A stretch of DNA of 64,000 nt from Branchiostoma floridae (lineage: Eukaryota; Chordata; Leptocardii; Amphioxiformes; Branchiostomatidae): assembly GCF_000003815.2 (NCBI RefSeq), contig NC_049983.1:10731482-10795481 (forward strand), read 5' to 3'. The first letter of the stretch is position 1. Each line of letters starts with the position of its first letter. The notes beneath the pieces are model-generated. The model saw only the letters and a list, made by a program, of their open reading frames with translations, was not told where the DNA came from and made no database searches. Below are positions 11,904 to 26,900 of this stretch, in pieces. The position numbers and the translations under genes are program-made.

Positions 11904-14900
11904 ATGGAGACCAGCCAGGAGGACGGCAAACTTGCGGACGGCGTCCTGGCCGACAAGGACGGGACAACAACAGCGCTGAACGGCACGGAGAAAAACCACC
12001 CCGAGGAAGCCGAGACGAAAAAGGATGACCTGCCCGAGAGGGGAAACTGGACGGGGAAACTGGACTTCATCCTGTCTTGTGTTGGGTTCGCCGTGGGTCT
12101 CGGCAACGTGTGGAGGTTCCCATACTTGTGCTATCAGAATGGCGGAGGTGAGTCTTCTAAATTCACATTTTCTTCATTTTGTAACGATTACCAGATTAAG
12201 ACTGAGTGTATGAAGCAACTAATGGCAGCATAAATACTTTATGTCGTGTTCTAAATGGCACGGCAAGGCAGGCGGTCGGACAGGCGTCATTTGTATTCAG
12301 AGTGTGCCCCTGACTCTACTAGTAGTAGTGGTGAAAATTGCAGTGCAATCAGTGTTAAAAGCCTCTCATTATACCGTGGGATTGACGATGTAGTGAGCAC
12401 GGCTCTACCCGTCTTCGTGGCTCAAACTACACCCGACCCGTACGGCTCTCCGCTCTACCGTGCCCGGACATGATTATAACGCCCTTTCCGCTTTCTTAGT
12501 CTAGCGAACCATTTCTGAATTCTTAAACTGTTCCAAAGGACTGTGTTCCTTCTACTGTAGTTGCATTCAAACTGTACCCGACACTAGCTTTGTAATGACT
12601 AACTATTTGACGTCCTCGACTGTTCACTGATGGCGAACATATTCTTCCATTGACCTTGATGGGCGTTTAATCATAGAAGACACGGACCGAAAATAAGCAG
12701 AGTGGACTTGATGGCCACTTGAAGTCTTTCTTTTACCGAAAATAGAATTTAGATTTTATACTGGGCACGTATTGTAATTCTATCTTTGGTTTTTGACAAG
12801 CTGAATGAATGATATACCTAACATTTGACATTGTTCATTGTTATTTTTTATGCAAGTTTTGCTTACAATATGAACTTTGTAGATTTTTCTAAAGCATTTG
12901 CAATTCGTGGGAGAGTGATGTCATTATAATTCTTGTCATTGTCACTGAAGGGACCACCCTAAAAGATTGATAAATAAATAACTAGATAAATTGTACTTTC
13001 CCCACAAAATTAGGACGACACAAATGCAAAATTCCTGGGGTATTTTTTTCTTTATTCTTCAGCAAGCTTCTTCCATCCAAGAGGACAGACTATACAACAA
13101 TCATTAATTTTTGATGCAGAGGCGTTGTATATCCAACATGTCTTTCTCTATTAACACACTCACGTTTTCATTTCTACCGCGAATGAAATCCAATAAAGCT
13201 GAACTATTTAGTCAGTAAGATGAGGCCAATTCCTCAATCATCTACCAATTTTGGCAGTTATTGCTTTATAGCTACGGTGCTGGTAACTGCATGTAAATGT
13301 CACATAAAGAACATTGAGAAATTACCAAGGCTACCTTTATATAGTCAATGCTTACGTTTTATTACGACTGGGATCTGAATAAGCAATCTTTCACGTAAAC
13401 GTTATTCTTGCTACATATAATCAAGCTGTCTTTGAAATTACATCCTACGTTGATATATCGTCTATCTTAGTCACTACAAAATGCAGCCTCCGTGGTAGTT
13501 AGCTTCAATTTGCCGGATAAAAGAGAATAAAATATCTATCTGATGTATTATTGCCAATTCATATGGCACAGCTTATGTAAGGAGAAAAACCTCTTGATGT
13601 AATGTCGCAATATTTCTTCATCGTTCTCATAAATTTGACAAACTGTCAATGTTCCTGCAATAGACTATCTTCAAATTTAACTCACAGTTACTTTTGATTT
13701 GTGCTATGACAAAAAAGGGCAAGTATTTGTTTAATTCTTACTTTTTCTTCCATTGTTGCTCCTTTTCGTATAGAAGAAAGATGTTCCTTCAATACTGTAG
13801 AGAAAAAGGAGTCGAATCAAATTAGTCAGAATTTAGATTCAGCGTTTAGACAAGAGTAGACACATGCTATATTCCTCTACATTGTCTACTCTTTACATGT
13901 TACTTGCAAGTATTCCTCGGGAAAGAATTTGTAATAAACTTATGATTGATAATAACGAGTATCTTTGTTATATGTTATCACAAACGATAGAAATTGCTTC
14001 GGAAAACCCTTCCGTTTCCAAAAAGACAATCACAAAATTAGATAAACATGTTTAACAGCAAGCAGATGTTTTCATAACTACGTTGGACTACGAAGACATG
14101 CCGTAGCAAGCATTTGGCATTTAGCACTCCCTTCTTTCCCTCGGGGTCAGTGACCCAGGAGGGGAGCTACAGCGGCAAAGGCCAAGAGTCAATAGCGCTC
14201 GGTCAAATGTCGGCGTTCTATTGGTGCGGGCTGAATACAACTGGGGATAATGCTTCTTTTGTCGCGTTCTGCCTTGTGTTGAACAAGATGGGACGATTTC
14301 TTAAAGTGTGAGAGGTTGTGGGCACGGTAAGGGTATTCAAGACGGGGAAGACGAACAAGAACATAGTTACATGCCATTGAAATACATGTTGTTTAAAAGC
14401 ATATATATGATAAAACATATAACGTTAAAGTTCTCGCTCAATATCCTAGAAGCTGGGTCATGTGTGAACTGACAGAGGCATCACATGAATACTTGCGTTG
14501 GAACAAACGGCACAACCGAGGACGTTATATAACGCCCTTGGCACAACGTAGCACATTATAACACTATGAGGACACACAACACCAATTATAATGTTTTGTT
14601 AATGTAACGTTACGACAACAACATGAAGCGCCTATGCTATACCTGAAGAAACATCGCTCTTACTTGATATCGATAAATTTGCAATAATAATGTATGATCA
14701 TCTCTTAAGAGGTTTCGTAATGTTGAGGAACTGTTATTATTCCAAAGTTCATAGATAGGACTTAACTTTTTATTTTGCATCAAAATTGTGCACGGTACAA
14801 ATACTACACAAAGTACAAAATAAATGTATAGAATAAAGCTTAACATCCTAATTAACATAACAATAAGGGCTAACATAAGGCATTTATATAGTGTTATAAC

Positions 14901-17900
14901 ATTGCCTCTTTTTCTCCAGGCGCCTTCCTCATCCCGTACTTCCTGACGCTGTTCCTGGCGGGGATTCCCCTCTTCTTCCTGGAGACCAGTCTGGGCCAGT
15001 TTCTCAGCATAGGTGGGCTGGGCATCTGGAAGATATGCCCGCTCTTCAAAGGTATGTTCAAGGTAGTATGATAACCCTTGGCAAAGAGTGAGCCACCCTG
15101 GCTGAAGAAAACAAGTAAAAATAGCAAAAAAATGAGCGTTTAACGAAAAATTCTTAGAAAATATGTCGCGGTGTGTTGGTTGTATTATTTTGTTCTAGTT
15201 TGATACATTAGCTTTGTTAAACCCACAATAGCAACTTAAGTTTAGAACCCTATTCTGTATACCGTATGTACGTTCATTTGCTTCATCTTTCCATGTTAGA
15301 ATATAGATGATTCATTTCTAATTAGCCCATACAATCACTTCACGTAAGTACGTTAGTATTTGATTTTATTCACTTGCAATTAGCCCCATGGGCATGAATT
15401 TGCTATAAAACATTATTATTATTGTTATTGTTATTACTATTATTATTGTTATTGTTATTGTTAAGACAGCTGCCCATGAGAACCGTGAGAAATTAGACCC
15501 TGTGGCCCTCCAGGGTATTAAAAAGATACCCTGTCCGAAATCTGCGGAAAGTCCCCCACAATCCCCTGATTCACGATTCCCTTTAGACATAAACCCCAAA
15601 GGTCCCGGATGACGCAGGCGATGTTGTCTTATCTTGCAATAATGAGGTCGGTCTGTTAAACGGGTATCAACTGGAATTATGGGCTAGCCCTTTGAACCAC
15701 CTCTTATGTACATCCTACCAGCGTAACGTTGTAAGGTTAATACAGCTCTTACATAGTGTGTCATCGGATGGGCAGAGAAACCTTCAGATGTTAACTCCTT
15801 CAGGGGAGGTCACAGATAGAGCCAGTCGAGAGCACCGTTCAATATGAAATAGGGTATTACAGATCATTTTCGTCAAGTTATCCAAATACGTTTTTTTTTT
15901 CTATTCACAAAATGTCCTGAAAGTATCCGCCATTGTACTGCTCAGCCGAAAATCGTGAAAATGAGAATTGGGAGACCTAATTCCAATTATCTCCAATAGC
16001 ATTTGCACTCTCATCCCACAGACAATAAAAGTCTCTGGAAGTACTAGGCTATTCGCTCAATGTTACATATTAGAAGGGCTTTGCTCAAATCAACATAATC
16101 CTATAACTACCGATTAGATATCCCAGCATGCAGTTAAAGAAGTACCCGGATGTTAACGCATGGTGAAGTACCCGGATGCTGACATATGAGTGCTGTCTTA
16201 GTTTTACTTTGCTACGTAGTATTTGTGATGATTGTCTTGGAACGACTCAAATACTTCTCATTTATTCATAACCAGAGCTGGTGTGAAATGTAAAACTTCA
16301 TCCGAGAGCCGCCATGCATTTAAGAGTAGAAATTGGCTTTATTAGCTAATTACAAGCTATTTAATTTATCCTTACCGAAACATAATTATTTTTCGAGCAA
16401 CATTTTAGTCAATAAAAACTACATAGCGCAGTCTAATAAACGTCTGTTCCACCGGTAATGACTCAAGATGAGAGTCTGGCGCCGGGGGATGGGTCTGAAA
16501 TTGCAACTTTGCAAATCTTCTCGTCTGTGATTGATAAAGGCAATATTCGTGCCATAAAAAATAAACGAAGTCTCCTTACTCAATTTGTCATTGTCAAAGG
16601 GCCGCGCAGTTTGCTGAGAAGTTAACAACTGTGTAGATATTAGGGGATATTAAGCATAATAGACTAGTTCCAGACGAGACATTTGTTATCTAGACGTAGT
16701 TTCCCGTCTGTTCCAATTATGGTACGGTAGCCTACATACTATGTGAACGTAATTTTGACGTTTAAGTTTATGAGTTCTAATATTACTAGTATGTTTTGGT
16801 TGTAACTATGATTGTAAATCATTACCTTCGCTGAAGGGTATGTTTTAGGTACCATTTGTGTGTGTCTGTGTCTGTGTGTGTGCCTGTCAGTCTGTCTGTT
16901 AACAGCATAATAAGTCGAGAAGCTGTGGACACGGTATTTGGTATATGTATGTATATGTCGGAAAACGAAGGTCAAGTTTGATAATGGCTCGCTAGCGGCT
17001 TTAATGGTACTGCAGCTGAACCTTCGGTTTTGATATCTCGAGTTCTGAACATGATTTTTGCATGTGCATCGATGCCTTTAGGTGTGGGCTATGCGGCTGC
17101 AGTGGTGTCATTCTGGCTCAACATCTACTACATCGTCATCATCGCGTGGACTCTCTACTACCTCTTCAGGTGGGATACCTAAGATTATATAGATAAACGT
17201 TCTTTACAAACAATATTAGGAAACAACCACATACACATTCTTGTTTCTATGGCATTTCTCGTTTGTGTCATTCCAACGATAGACAGATTTACATTTATGC
17301 AGCATTAGTATCTAAAAAAATATGAAAAAGATTTAGATCTTCGCTGCTAGTTCACAGCATTTTAGAGAATTCCATCTTTTCATGAGTTGTGAATTGTGTA
17401 TCTATATCATGTATATTGAATGTGTTTTTCCAGCTCGTTCCAGTCCGTCCTGCCATGGGAGCACTGTGAGAACGACTGGAACACCCCAAACTGCTTCACA
17501 AACTTCACCATCCTCAGAAATATGACCAAAAACGAGACCGCCAACTATACAGACTCTACAAGGGAGTTCTGGGAGTGAGTATTACACCTACATGTATTGT
17601 ATGAAACCAGTGTGGATACAAAAGTATCTAAAGAGTAGTAACGTCGGTGCAATGGCCAAGTGGGTAGAGTGTTCGCCTTGCATACGGTAGGTCGTGCATT
17701 CGATCCCCGACCGAGTCATACCAAAGACTTGTACAATGGCACATGCTGCTTTCTCTGCTTAGCACTCTGCACTAATGAGGAAGAGTACGGGAGTTAAACA
17801 CACATCACTACCAGCGGACTAGCCCCTGCTGTAGCGGCTGGTACAACTGTGTGGCCCACGGGCTACATAAATCGAGATGGGTGCCACCCCTAAGCTTCTG

Positions 17901-20900
17901 TTACAGATGTACGGGCAACTTTAACTTCTTTTAAGTTTATGGACAAGCTATCAAGTTACAGTCAGATGGAAGATCAACCTTTCAACAGATATGTTGTAAT
18001 AACCAATGTGCCGTCAAAGTGGGGAAAGGGAAGGCACATGACATTAAGTCAATTGGGGAAGGCATGTGACATTATTACCAAGGTCGGGTGCGCAGGAAAT
18101 GATTACAATGAATACAAATTGTGACCTACAAACCTCTCTGTGTCATATGACAGTGGTTATTCAAAATGTGCAATCAATTTTAAAATGAAATTTGGCGTCT
18201 TGCCTTAAATGTGTCAGACAGAAGATAGTTAATTTTGATGAATAGCAACACATGTCGGGTACACTTGTCTTCTGTGGGCAGGACAACTGCGATAAAGAGT
18301 ACGACATGTGATGTGCCTTCGGGATGATAACTTACTCTCTGCTTGATTAATGCATCACAATTCATCCCTCTGACGCTGTGCAGAAGCTTATCCTGATGGA
18401 ACTGTAATACACATCCAGATCCCTATACATTCTCTCCCAAATCTGACACACTGACAACAGGTTGGCCAACTCTTAACTCTACAGAATGAAAAATCGACTC
18501 TGAGAAATCACGACTCCCTTTTTATCACCAGTAAGTGATGTATACAGAGACATCGTGATTCGTTTTTCGTATCTGGTCTTCAGTAAATGGAAAGTCACGT
18601 TTTATACCTGAGATAACGTGAAGCCAATCAACCCCGTCTTTTCTGATGAGCTCGTTCTGTCGCTCTTTACTTGTACGTAATAGGATTTCATTCACATCAG
18701 GGACTGCCTCGCCTCCATGGCAGAGTAATTAAACCTGCATCATGACTTATTACTTGAAAGGTTTCGACAAAATGATGACTTGTAGACAGAGCTAGTAAAC
18801 ATATCAATTTATGTGGGAATAGTGGGGTCACAGGAGGTCTTGCTCTCGGTGGAAAAACAACAACAAAAGAAATCACACAGTTGTGCATGGTGTTCACCGT
18901 TCCTGTCATATGACACACTGTTGAACACTGTTATTTTTGCCGTGAATAGTTTCAATAGGTTGGTCAAGTTGATTCAACACAGTCTTCTCAAGCAAGGAAT
19001 CTTATTTTTCTTCAATTTCCAAGCAGATCCTACGGTAGCATAAGAAAATATCTTTAACTTCATTCAGGCTGTGACAAGTACGGTACATTGTGGGCACTAG
19101 GCAGCAGGTTGGCAAAGGAGTGTAGCCGGCCTAAGAGTGTCCATTGCCAATGAACACTATGTGTCGGCTACTGTCCCTTGCCATTTTTTGATACAATCTA
19201 TGCTACCGTAGGATGTACTTGGAGATGAATTCTTCTTCTCTTCGGACATCTAGACAACCTGTCTTCAATTGCACCGATAAGATAAGTTCACTTTTCACTG
19301 ATGAAGACAGCAGGCAGGTTGTCTATAGATAAGAAGCGTTGCGTACTTACTAGAAAACTAGATTGAATGTTTAATGTTTCTCCAGGCGAGGAGTACTACA
19401 GATGACGGATGGTCTCCATCAGCCCGGGTCAGTGCGCTGGGAGCTGGCGCTGACTCTGCTCCTGGCCTGGATCATCGTGTACTTCTGCATATGGAAGGGT
19501 GTCGGCTGGACTGGGAAGGTACGGCGCATATAATGTTGAAGTGTTGCCCGTGGGTAAAAAGTGTGCCGACGTCTGAATCTGATAAACAACCGAATGACCT
19601 CAACGGCCAGACAGCCCCAAGAGCAACTCAACTAGGGGTTGAGTTGACTTGTTGCCTGTGAATGAGGATGTCCAATTGCCAACTAAACCCGCAGAAAACC
19701 GTGTTTCTTGGCTTAAGTTACTTTTAGATAAACGTCTAAATTTACATACATTATAGGTCTTTTCGTAATAGCTTAGTAGACAAAGATGCTAAGAGGTATT
19801 GTTGTTGTAATTTTGTTTAGGCAAAGCGGGAACTGCATGCGCAAACACTTACTTGAAGCAATGTCATGTTCATAGTTAGGGTATGAAAACTTCCAGATTT
19901 CTTCATTGTCGATGACAAAAGATAGTGTATGCTATCTGAAAGGTCTGACAGTTTCCAAAATCATACACACTTGTTTGATTAGCTGCCTGTTGGCGTGGTT
20001 AAAGCAATGTCATTGCTGCTTGCACCTTAGCTTTAGCTAAAATACTAATTTTTTCAGTAATGTTATATGTTTGATTCCTCACTTTGATGCGTTACGTCAA
20101 TGAAAGGTTTACACGGTGACTGTAAACATTTCTTTCTGTCTAACTATTGACCACTGTAGGTGGTGTACTTCACGGCGCTGTTCCCGTACTTCGTGCTGTT
20201 CATCCTGCTCATCCGCGGAGTCACCCTGCCCGGGGCGTACGACGGCATCATGTTCTACATCACGCCCAAGTTCGAAAGGCTTTTGGACTCTAAGGTTCGT
20301 ACTGTCCCTTGTTATAATTACCTCCAGAAAATGACTTCCGATATAGGGTACTTTTTTGTCTCTGTGTACACTATAAATCAAGATACCTTTGAATCGTTTT
20401 ATTTCTATTTTGGTATTCTTGTAGTTTTAGAGGTTCTGACGCGCACTGAAGCATTTAATTTAGGTTTTAAATAGAGAAGTGTAGATCGACACCCATTGTC
20501 TAATTAATCGTAGCCTGGAGCAAATTCGCTACTCTCTAAGCAGAGGCTAGGCACCAGCTTGCTATGCCACCTTAGACATAAATGGAAACAGGTTTTGAAG
20601 ATATTGTTATTCCTTTCAAATATAAGTGGGTACCAAACACCACACACTTACTTTACGGAAGTTTGTGTCCAATGGCCTCTTGCTTGCTTTTGAAAACGCT
20701 ACGAATAGAATATTATGGTCCACACTTCCAAATACAGTGTAATTATCGACTTAATACTTTCTGAATATATGTATCTTAGACTGTTAATTTATTATTCTAG
20801 TGCACCTGTATAAACATTTGGTTAGTTTTTGGATTTGTGTTTCAAAGTCATGAATCCCCAATTTGAAGGAAACAGCAGTCACTAGTAGTACAATTCTTAA

Positions 20901-23900
20901 ACCACAACTACCGTAACGGAAGCTGCCATAGTGTTTTTCTAAAAGAACTCTAACCTTGACATAACACTGAGGAAAGTCTTATGCCTTCATCGCCATGCGT
21001 ATTCCCGTCAGTAGATTATTATCACCAGCATGTAGAGTTCATAAAGCCTTTATTGAAGACGTTGATCATATTCACGTACCGGGACCTTGAGCTGTAGATA
21101 TATCAAACGCACTGAAGTGTGTCGAGACAGATTTTCCATATCACCCCACTCTTTCATACACCTCACAGGCTTTACATATCAACAAGCTCTCAGGGCAAAT
21201 GTTAGACTAGCAATCATCTAGTTATCGATGCCATTCGCGCACTACTGAACCACAATGGCAAAAGGTCTATCTGCTGGTGCGTAACTGCATCGTGTTGGGT
21301 ATGTGTAGGTATCTGGTAAGGATCGCATCAACACGTGTGCGGGTCAACAGCCATTTTGTGTTACCATTGCCCGGGGCGCTGCGTTTCGGTGTTATCACAA
21401 GCTCGGGATTTCTTATGAAAGAAGATCCGCCACTCGTGTCTTATACTTCTTTGACTGGATAAATATTGAGGAGTAATTATATCCTGAGTTTATTTTCAAC
21501 TCAAGATAAAGGATTTCTTGGTAATATGCAAATGTTTACTAATTAAAATCGTCTCCAACATTATACACGCGTTTCTCTCGACTGTGCGGATCTATTTTGA
21601 AACGAAATTCCAGCAGAATATATAGAACTGCTTGCTATGCCATCCACTTGACGCTTGTAGATTTGTACATGCTTGCAATGTTGATTTTCGCCTGTAAAAC
21701 CTCTCAACATTGCTATTATTCATATCTACGAGTATGTTCGTATGTCTCATGTTCGCGCCTGGCAAGATGGAAAGAGGCGGAGTTGATGCCAAGTCACTGA
21801 CAATATTTCTCTGTGGTGTAAGGAATGTAGGAAAACGTTCCATGCTGGCAAAAACATTGACAGCATTTCAAATTTTGGTTCTATATCTTATTTTTCATCT
21901 ATCGGCATTAAATGCATTAACTGGAACGGAATGAGAATCTCCTAGAGCCAAAGACTTTCCGTGGTTATGACGTCAATAGCGAGCGTTCAATCATGGGCTT
22001 TAGCAACTGAAGATGACGGGACGGGAAGATGGCATTTTTTGCCCTTTGGCCATGCAGAGATCTATTCACATTTTCTTTGATATGTAACCAACAGATTCGT
22101 CTCAGGGCTAAATGATTCCTGAGAATGTTCTGTGAGGGAACGAACTGGCGTAATCTATGATATAGGCTGAAGACGCATTTCGTAGGAAATTATGACATTT
22201 AAAGCTTTTTACATCAAATGGTCACCATGTAACAAGACCTGACGGCGTGTCCGAGGTTCAGGGTTCAGGTTACATCATCATATCGTTCCTCGCCAGTACT
22301 GCAGTCAGGTCACGGCCTTCTCATTCGCAGGTCCCCGGTTTGGGTCCCAATACGCAGCCCTGTGTGATATGTCTCATAGTTTGGGTAGGATGGCCGAAAC
22401 GACACTCAGCTGAGTTCACCCGTCCCCATTTCAATAGGTTGTATCTGGTCATACCTACTCCGCACCTGACTCTGTTCGGGCTCACCCATTCCTTCTTTGC
22501 CTGGTATCCAGCCGTATTATAGCTCCCGAGTCAGGCTCGCAAAGAAGACAGAAGAGACTCGGGAGCAACAATACGGCTGGATACCAGGCTAATTCCTGCC
22601 GGGCAGGTGAGTAGAAATAGGACTGAAGCAGCATTGTAATTGAGACCAGCTCATCTCACTAAGAGTGAGGACTGAGTGACCCAAATAGGGGAATCAGGAG
22701 TTCGGTTAATCTAATTCTATAATACTGTCAATAATCCCCTCTGGAACAGTTTACATTGTTGTTGTGTCTATCTTAAGAATCTTTCATCCTGAGTGATGAT
22801 ACCTGGCATTTATATGGCAGAACTAGAACATCTCGAGGACGCTTCAGTTTGGCATACTATATTTTCTCCATAAGAGGATAAACTTGAAGCTAATTCCAGT
22901 CATTTTACGATAGCAGTATCATCGGGCAAGAATATGTATAGTTGCTTACCACAAGAATATCAAAAGTCTTGAAGAAATATCTATGCTAGATGGTATATGG
23001 TCCTAATCCTACATAATCCCTACATAATCCATCAAGATTAGGTTTTCCATTATGTCGGGGGACCCATCGCCTGGGGAAACATGTTCTACACTAATATCTT
23101 CTCTAATCCTCCACAGGTGTGGATTGATGCCAGCACGCAGATCTTCTTCTCCTACGGGATCGGTCTGGGCTCTCTGGTCGCCCTGGGCAGCTATAACCAG
23201 TACCACAACAACGTCTACAAGTAGGTCACTACTGCGGCCTTAGTTGCAATGAAAGTTTATTTTATCTGCAAGTAAGTTATTGCCCGAGGGCTAATTGCAA
23301 CTGTAACATACAGAATACATAGTAAACATAAATAAAAGACTTTGGTATAGATAACAATGGTGACAAGTGGAAACAAGTGACTATTCTAGCAATAATATAT
23401 GGACTGCTGAAAGCTACGATCTAAGCATTTGGGGTTTGATTTTTTCTGGAAGCATTGGAAGGCGGAATGTCCCACGTTTTCTATGATGAGTGGGTTATGT
23501 GACGTTAACAGGGTTATAGTTTTGTTTATGTCAGTAAATGTTTGGCCGAGTGGGTAGAGTGTTCGCCTTGCATTCGGTAGTTCGTAAGTTTGAGCCCCGC
23601 CGATTCATACCAGAGACGGTGCATGCTGCTTTCTCTGCTTAGCACTCAGCCACCATTCGGGGAAGAGTATGGAAGTTGAACACACACCACTACCAGTGGA
23701 CTAGCCCCCTGGTAGTGATTGCACAAAGTTGTGTGGCCCACTGCTACTGTAACGGAGATGGGCACCGCCCTGTGCGCCATCCGGCACGGGAAGGACGTTG
23801 ACTTTTGACCTGTCCTTTTCCTAACCTTACCGTATTCATTGGTATTCATAGAGGCAAAGGGCAACCTGTCACTCACGTTCCCGCCGTTGTGGCTTGCCTT

Positions 23901-26900
23901 GTGAGATAAAGAACTCAGTTGAGTGAGGTCACCGAAAGTGTAAAGTGGTAGTCTCCACTGCTATCCGTCTGCGTCGTGAGTCCTGAAAGGATGAAGTTTG
24001 ATACCGTACGGGGGTAAATGTTGAATGTTAAATGGTACATGACGCACAGTAGAGATGTGGACACTTGCCTCCAGAGTATCAAGAGGACGTGAGGACTGAG
24101 ATGCGGCACGATGGCGGCGCTGTGGCCGAGCGATTTTAGCGAATGCTCAACGAATTTCATCGATAAAAAACCAAGCTTTTTTACGTTGTGTCTTTTTAGT
24201 CATACTTGAAAGTTTTGCATGATATCCCCACTTTAAAGTCAAGGGTAACGCAAATTCAATCTAGAACGCAGCTGCCCTGCCAACGTGTGACAGTCCAGTA
24301 AGATACCCATAAAGTAGACTGTGTTTGTCGATGTCCATGATGAGGTCATCAAACTATTTGCCTAAAATGTTGAAGAGTATGTCACAAATTATAGATGGGA
24401 TCTTAAATCAGCGTCCGACCTCCAGAGTTTCCTAATAGTTTCGTTATGTCCTCCCCTTGTTGCCAGGGACGCGTTGATCGTGTGCACCGTGAACAGCTGC
24501 ACCTCCATGTTCGCCGGCTTCGTGGTCTTCTCTGTTGTCGGCTTCATGGCGAGCGTGCAAGGCAAGGAAGTGAGTGAGGTGGCGGCATCAGGTAAGGGTC
24601 GTAATGTATGTTGTTACAACATACCCCATCTAATCTTATGCTGTATTGTATTTGTATGCATACATGTGTCAATGTTGCCAATTAAAAGTTGCACTATTGA
24701 TGATATACTAACATTAAAAGTTGTAACATTAAGTTTATGCATTCTCTATTGCACATTTATGAGTATTGTAGTCTCCGTTGTTCTTTAGATTCTTTGCGTA
24801 GAGTCATAGTCTGTATAGACTGACCGACAGTAGAAATAGTAATAGTAGCTAACATATTAAAGCATGTTACAATGGAATTATGGAATACGTCCAGCAATTC
24901 TTTCTTTTTGACTTCAAATCCAGGACCCGGTCTGGCATTCCTGGCGTACCCATCAGCTGTGATTCAGCTGCCCATCTCTCCTTTCTGGTCCATCTGTTTC
25001 TTCCTCATGCTGTTGATGTTGGGACTGGACAGCCAGGTATGTGTGTTGTTCCTTTCTTGTGCTGTAAATGTACATGTTAATGTTAATGTTAGGGCCAAGA
25101 ATGTGTGCTGTTCCTTTTCTCTCCTGTTGATATTAATGTTAATGTCGGGCAGCCAGGAATGTGTGCTGTACATGTTAATTCATCGTGCTGTAAATGCTAG
25201 AACTGGACAGCTATGTGTGCTGTTCTTTGCTTAGAGAGGATGGTAATATTAGGGTGGGACGGTCGGTATGTGTGCTGTTCCTCCCTTATGTTATTGGTAC
25301 GTGGACTGCGCAGCCAGCAGATATGTGAGCTGTTTCTTCCCGTAGCCGGTGGAATGGCCTAGTGGGTAGAGTGTTCGCCTTGCATTCGGAAGGTCGTGAG
25401 TTCGATCCCGGCCGAGTCATACCAAAGACTATAAAAATGGTACATGCTGCTTTCTCTGCTTAGCACTCAGCATTCGGGAAAGAGTATGGAAGTTGAACAC
25501 ACACCACTACCAGTGGACTAGCCCCCTGCTGTAGTGATTGCGTTGTGTGTGGCCCAGGGCTACAAAACAGAGATGGGCACCGCCCTATGTGCCAGAAATG
25601 GGCACTGCCCTTGGCGCGGGTAGGGTTTAACTTTAACTAACTTCTTCCCGTCGTACAGTTCTGTACCCTGGAGGGGTTCATCACTGCTGTGGTTGACGAG
25701 TGGCCGCACTTGTTCCGCGGACGGAAGGAACTGTTCATCGCTGGAGTCAGCTTCATCTCCTACCTCATCGGACTGTCCCAAATCACTCAGGTGCGGTGTG
25801 AAGAACCTATTCTCATAAAAGCATTGTTTGTACGCTCTATGGTGCCCATGGTGTCGACGTGGATCCTAATATAGCTCCTCGTCTGTTGTTTAGCGCCCTG
25901 CACTGCACCTACATGCGTCGTGGCGTCGTAACTGAGGTAGAGTGTTGGGCTCGGACTCTTGAGGTCCCGGGTTCGCTACCCGCCGCGCCCCCGACGCTGT
26001 GCCCTTGGGAAATGCAATTTACACGACATGCCTCACTTCACCCATGTGTAAAAATGGGTAACTGACTTTGGTTGGGGAGGTAAAAGAATAATAATATCCT
26101 TCTGTCTGTACTTAGTTTGTGACACTGTGACAATACATGTAAGTTACAAACTTGAGTGCAGTGCCACATTGTCCATGTCTGTCGGGACGCAAAAACAAAA
26201 CCCACAGGCTTACAACATAAAGCAATGGCAGCAACTTAGTGATACAACTCGTACTTACTAAATCTTGCTGTTTTTAAATCTACCCCAGGGAGGCATATAC
26301 GTCTTCGAGCTCTTCAACTACTACTCAGCCNNNNNNNNNNNNNNNNNNNNNNNNNNNNNNNNNNNNNNNNNNNNNNNNNNNNNNNNNNNNNNNNNNNNNN
26401 NNNNNNNNNNNNNNNNNNNNNNNNNNNNNNNNNNNNNNNNNNNNNNNNNNNNNNNNNNNNNNNNNNNNNNNNNNNNATATATTGGATGATGATGATATAT
26501 AGCCTGGGTACCATCCGGATAGTAGTTCGCTCCGACGTTTATTATACACAATATACAGTCGCTTCTCGCTCCTTCTCTTATTATACACTATATACAGTCG
26601 CTTCTCGCTCCTTCTCTTATTATACACTATATACAGTCGCTTCTCTGCTATTCTTGGGTAGCAGAAACGAACATATATAGGAGCGAACTATCACCCGGAT
26701 GGTACCCAGGTTAATGCATATACGAATGTCATAAATGAGTTTTTCGGGGGCACCTTTTTGAATGTATTCATATGTACATGAGCGATATACACATAGGGGA
26801 AGGAGAGAAATAGAAACACTGAATGACCCTTCATTAAAGCCTAAATATATAGTGGTGCCCTTTCTTTAACGTCATTATTTCTTCGTCTTCCTTTTCTGTA

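Noticed and set aside
17644-17725. tRNA genes in the SLC6 introns (also near 23541, 25345 and 25913)
   Set aside because: The heads are tRNA-like, but each is followed by a shared non-tRNA body, and copies recur, which marks them as SINEs.
24872-25234. 120-codon frame
   Set aside because: SLC6 exon 9 read through its donor into the tandem donor echoes. The true exon ends at 25036.
26265-26627. Frames crossing the N run
   Set aside because: The middle is unknown sequence, so the joined frame has no meaning.
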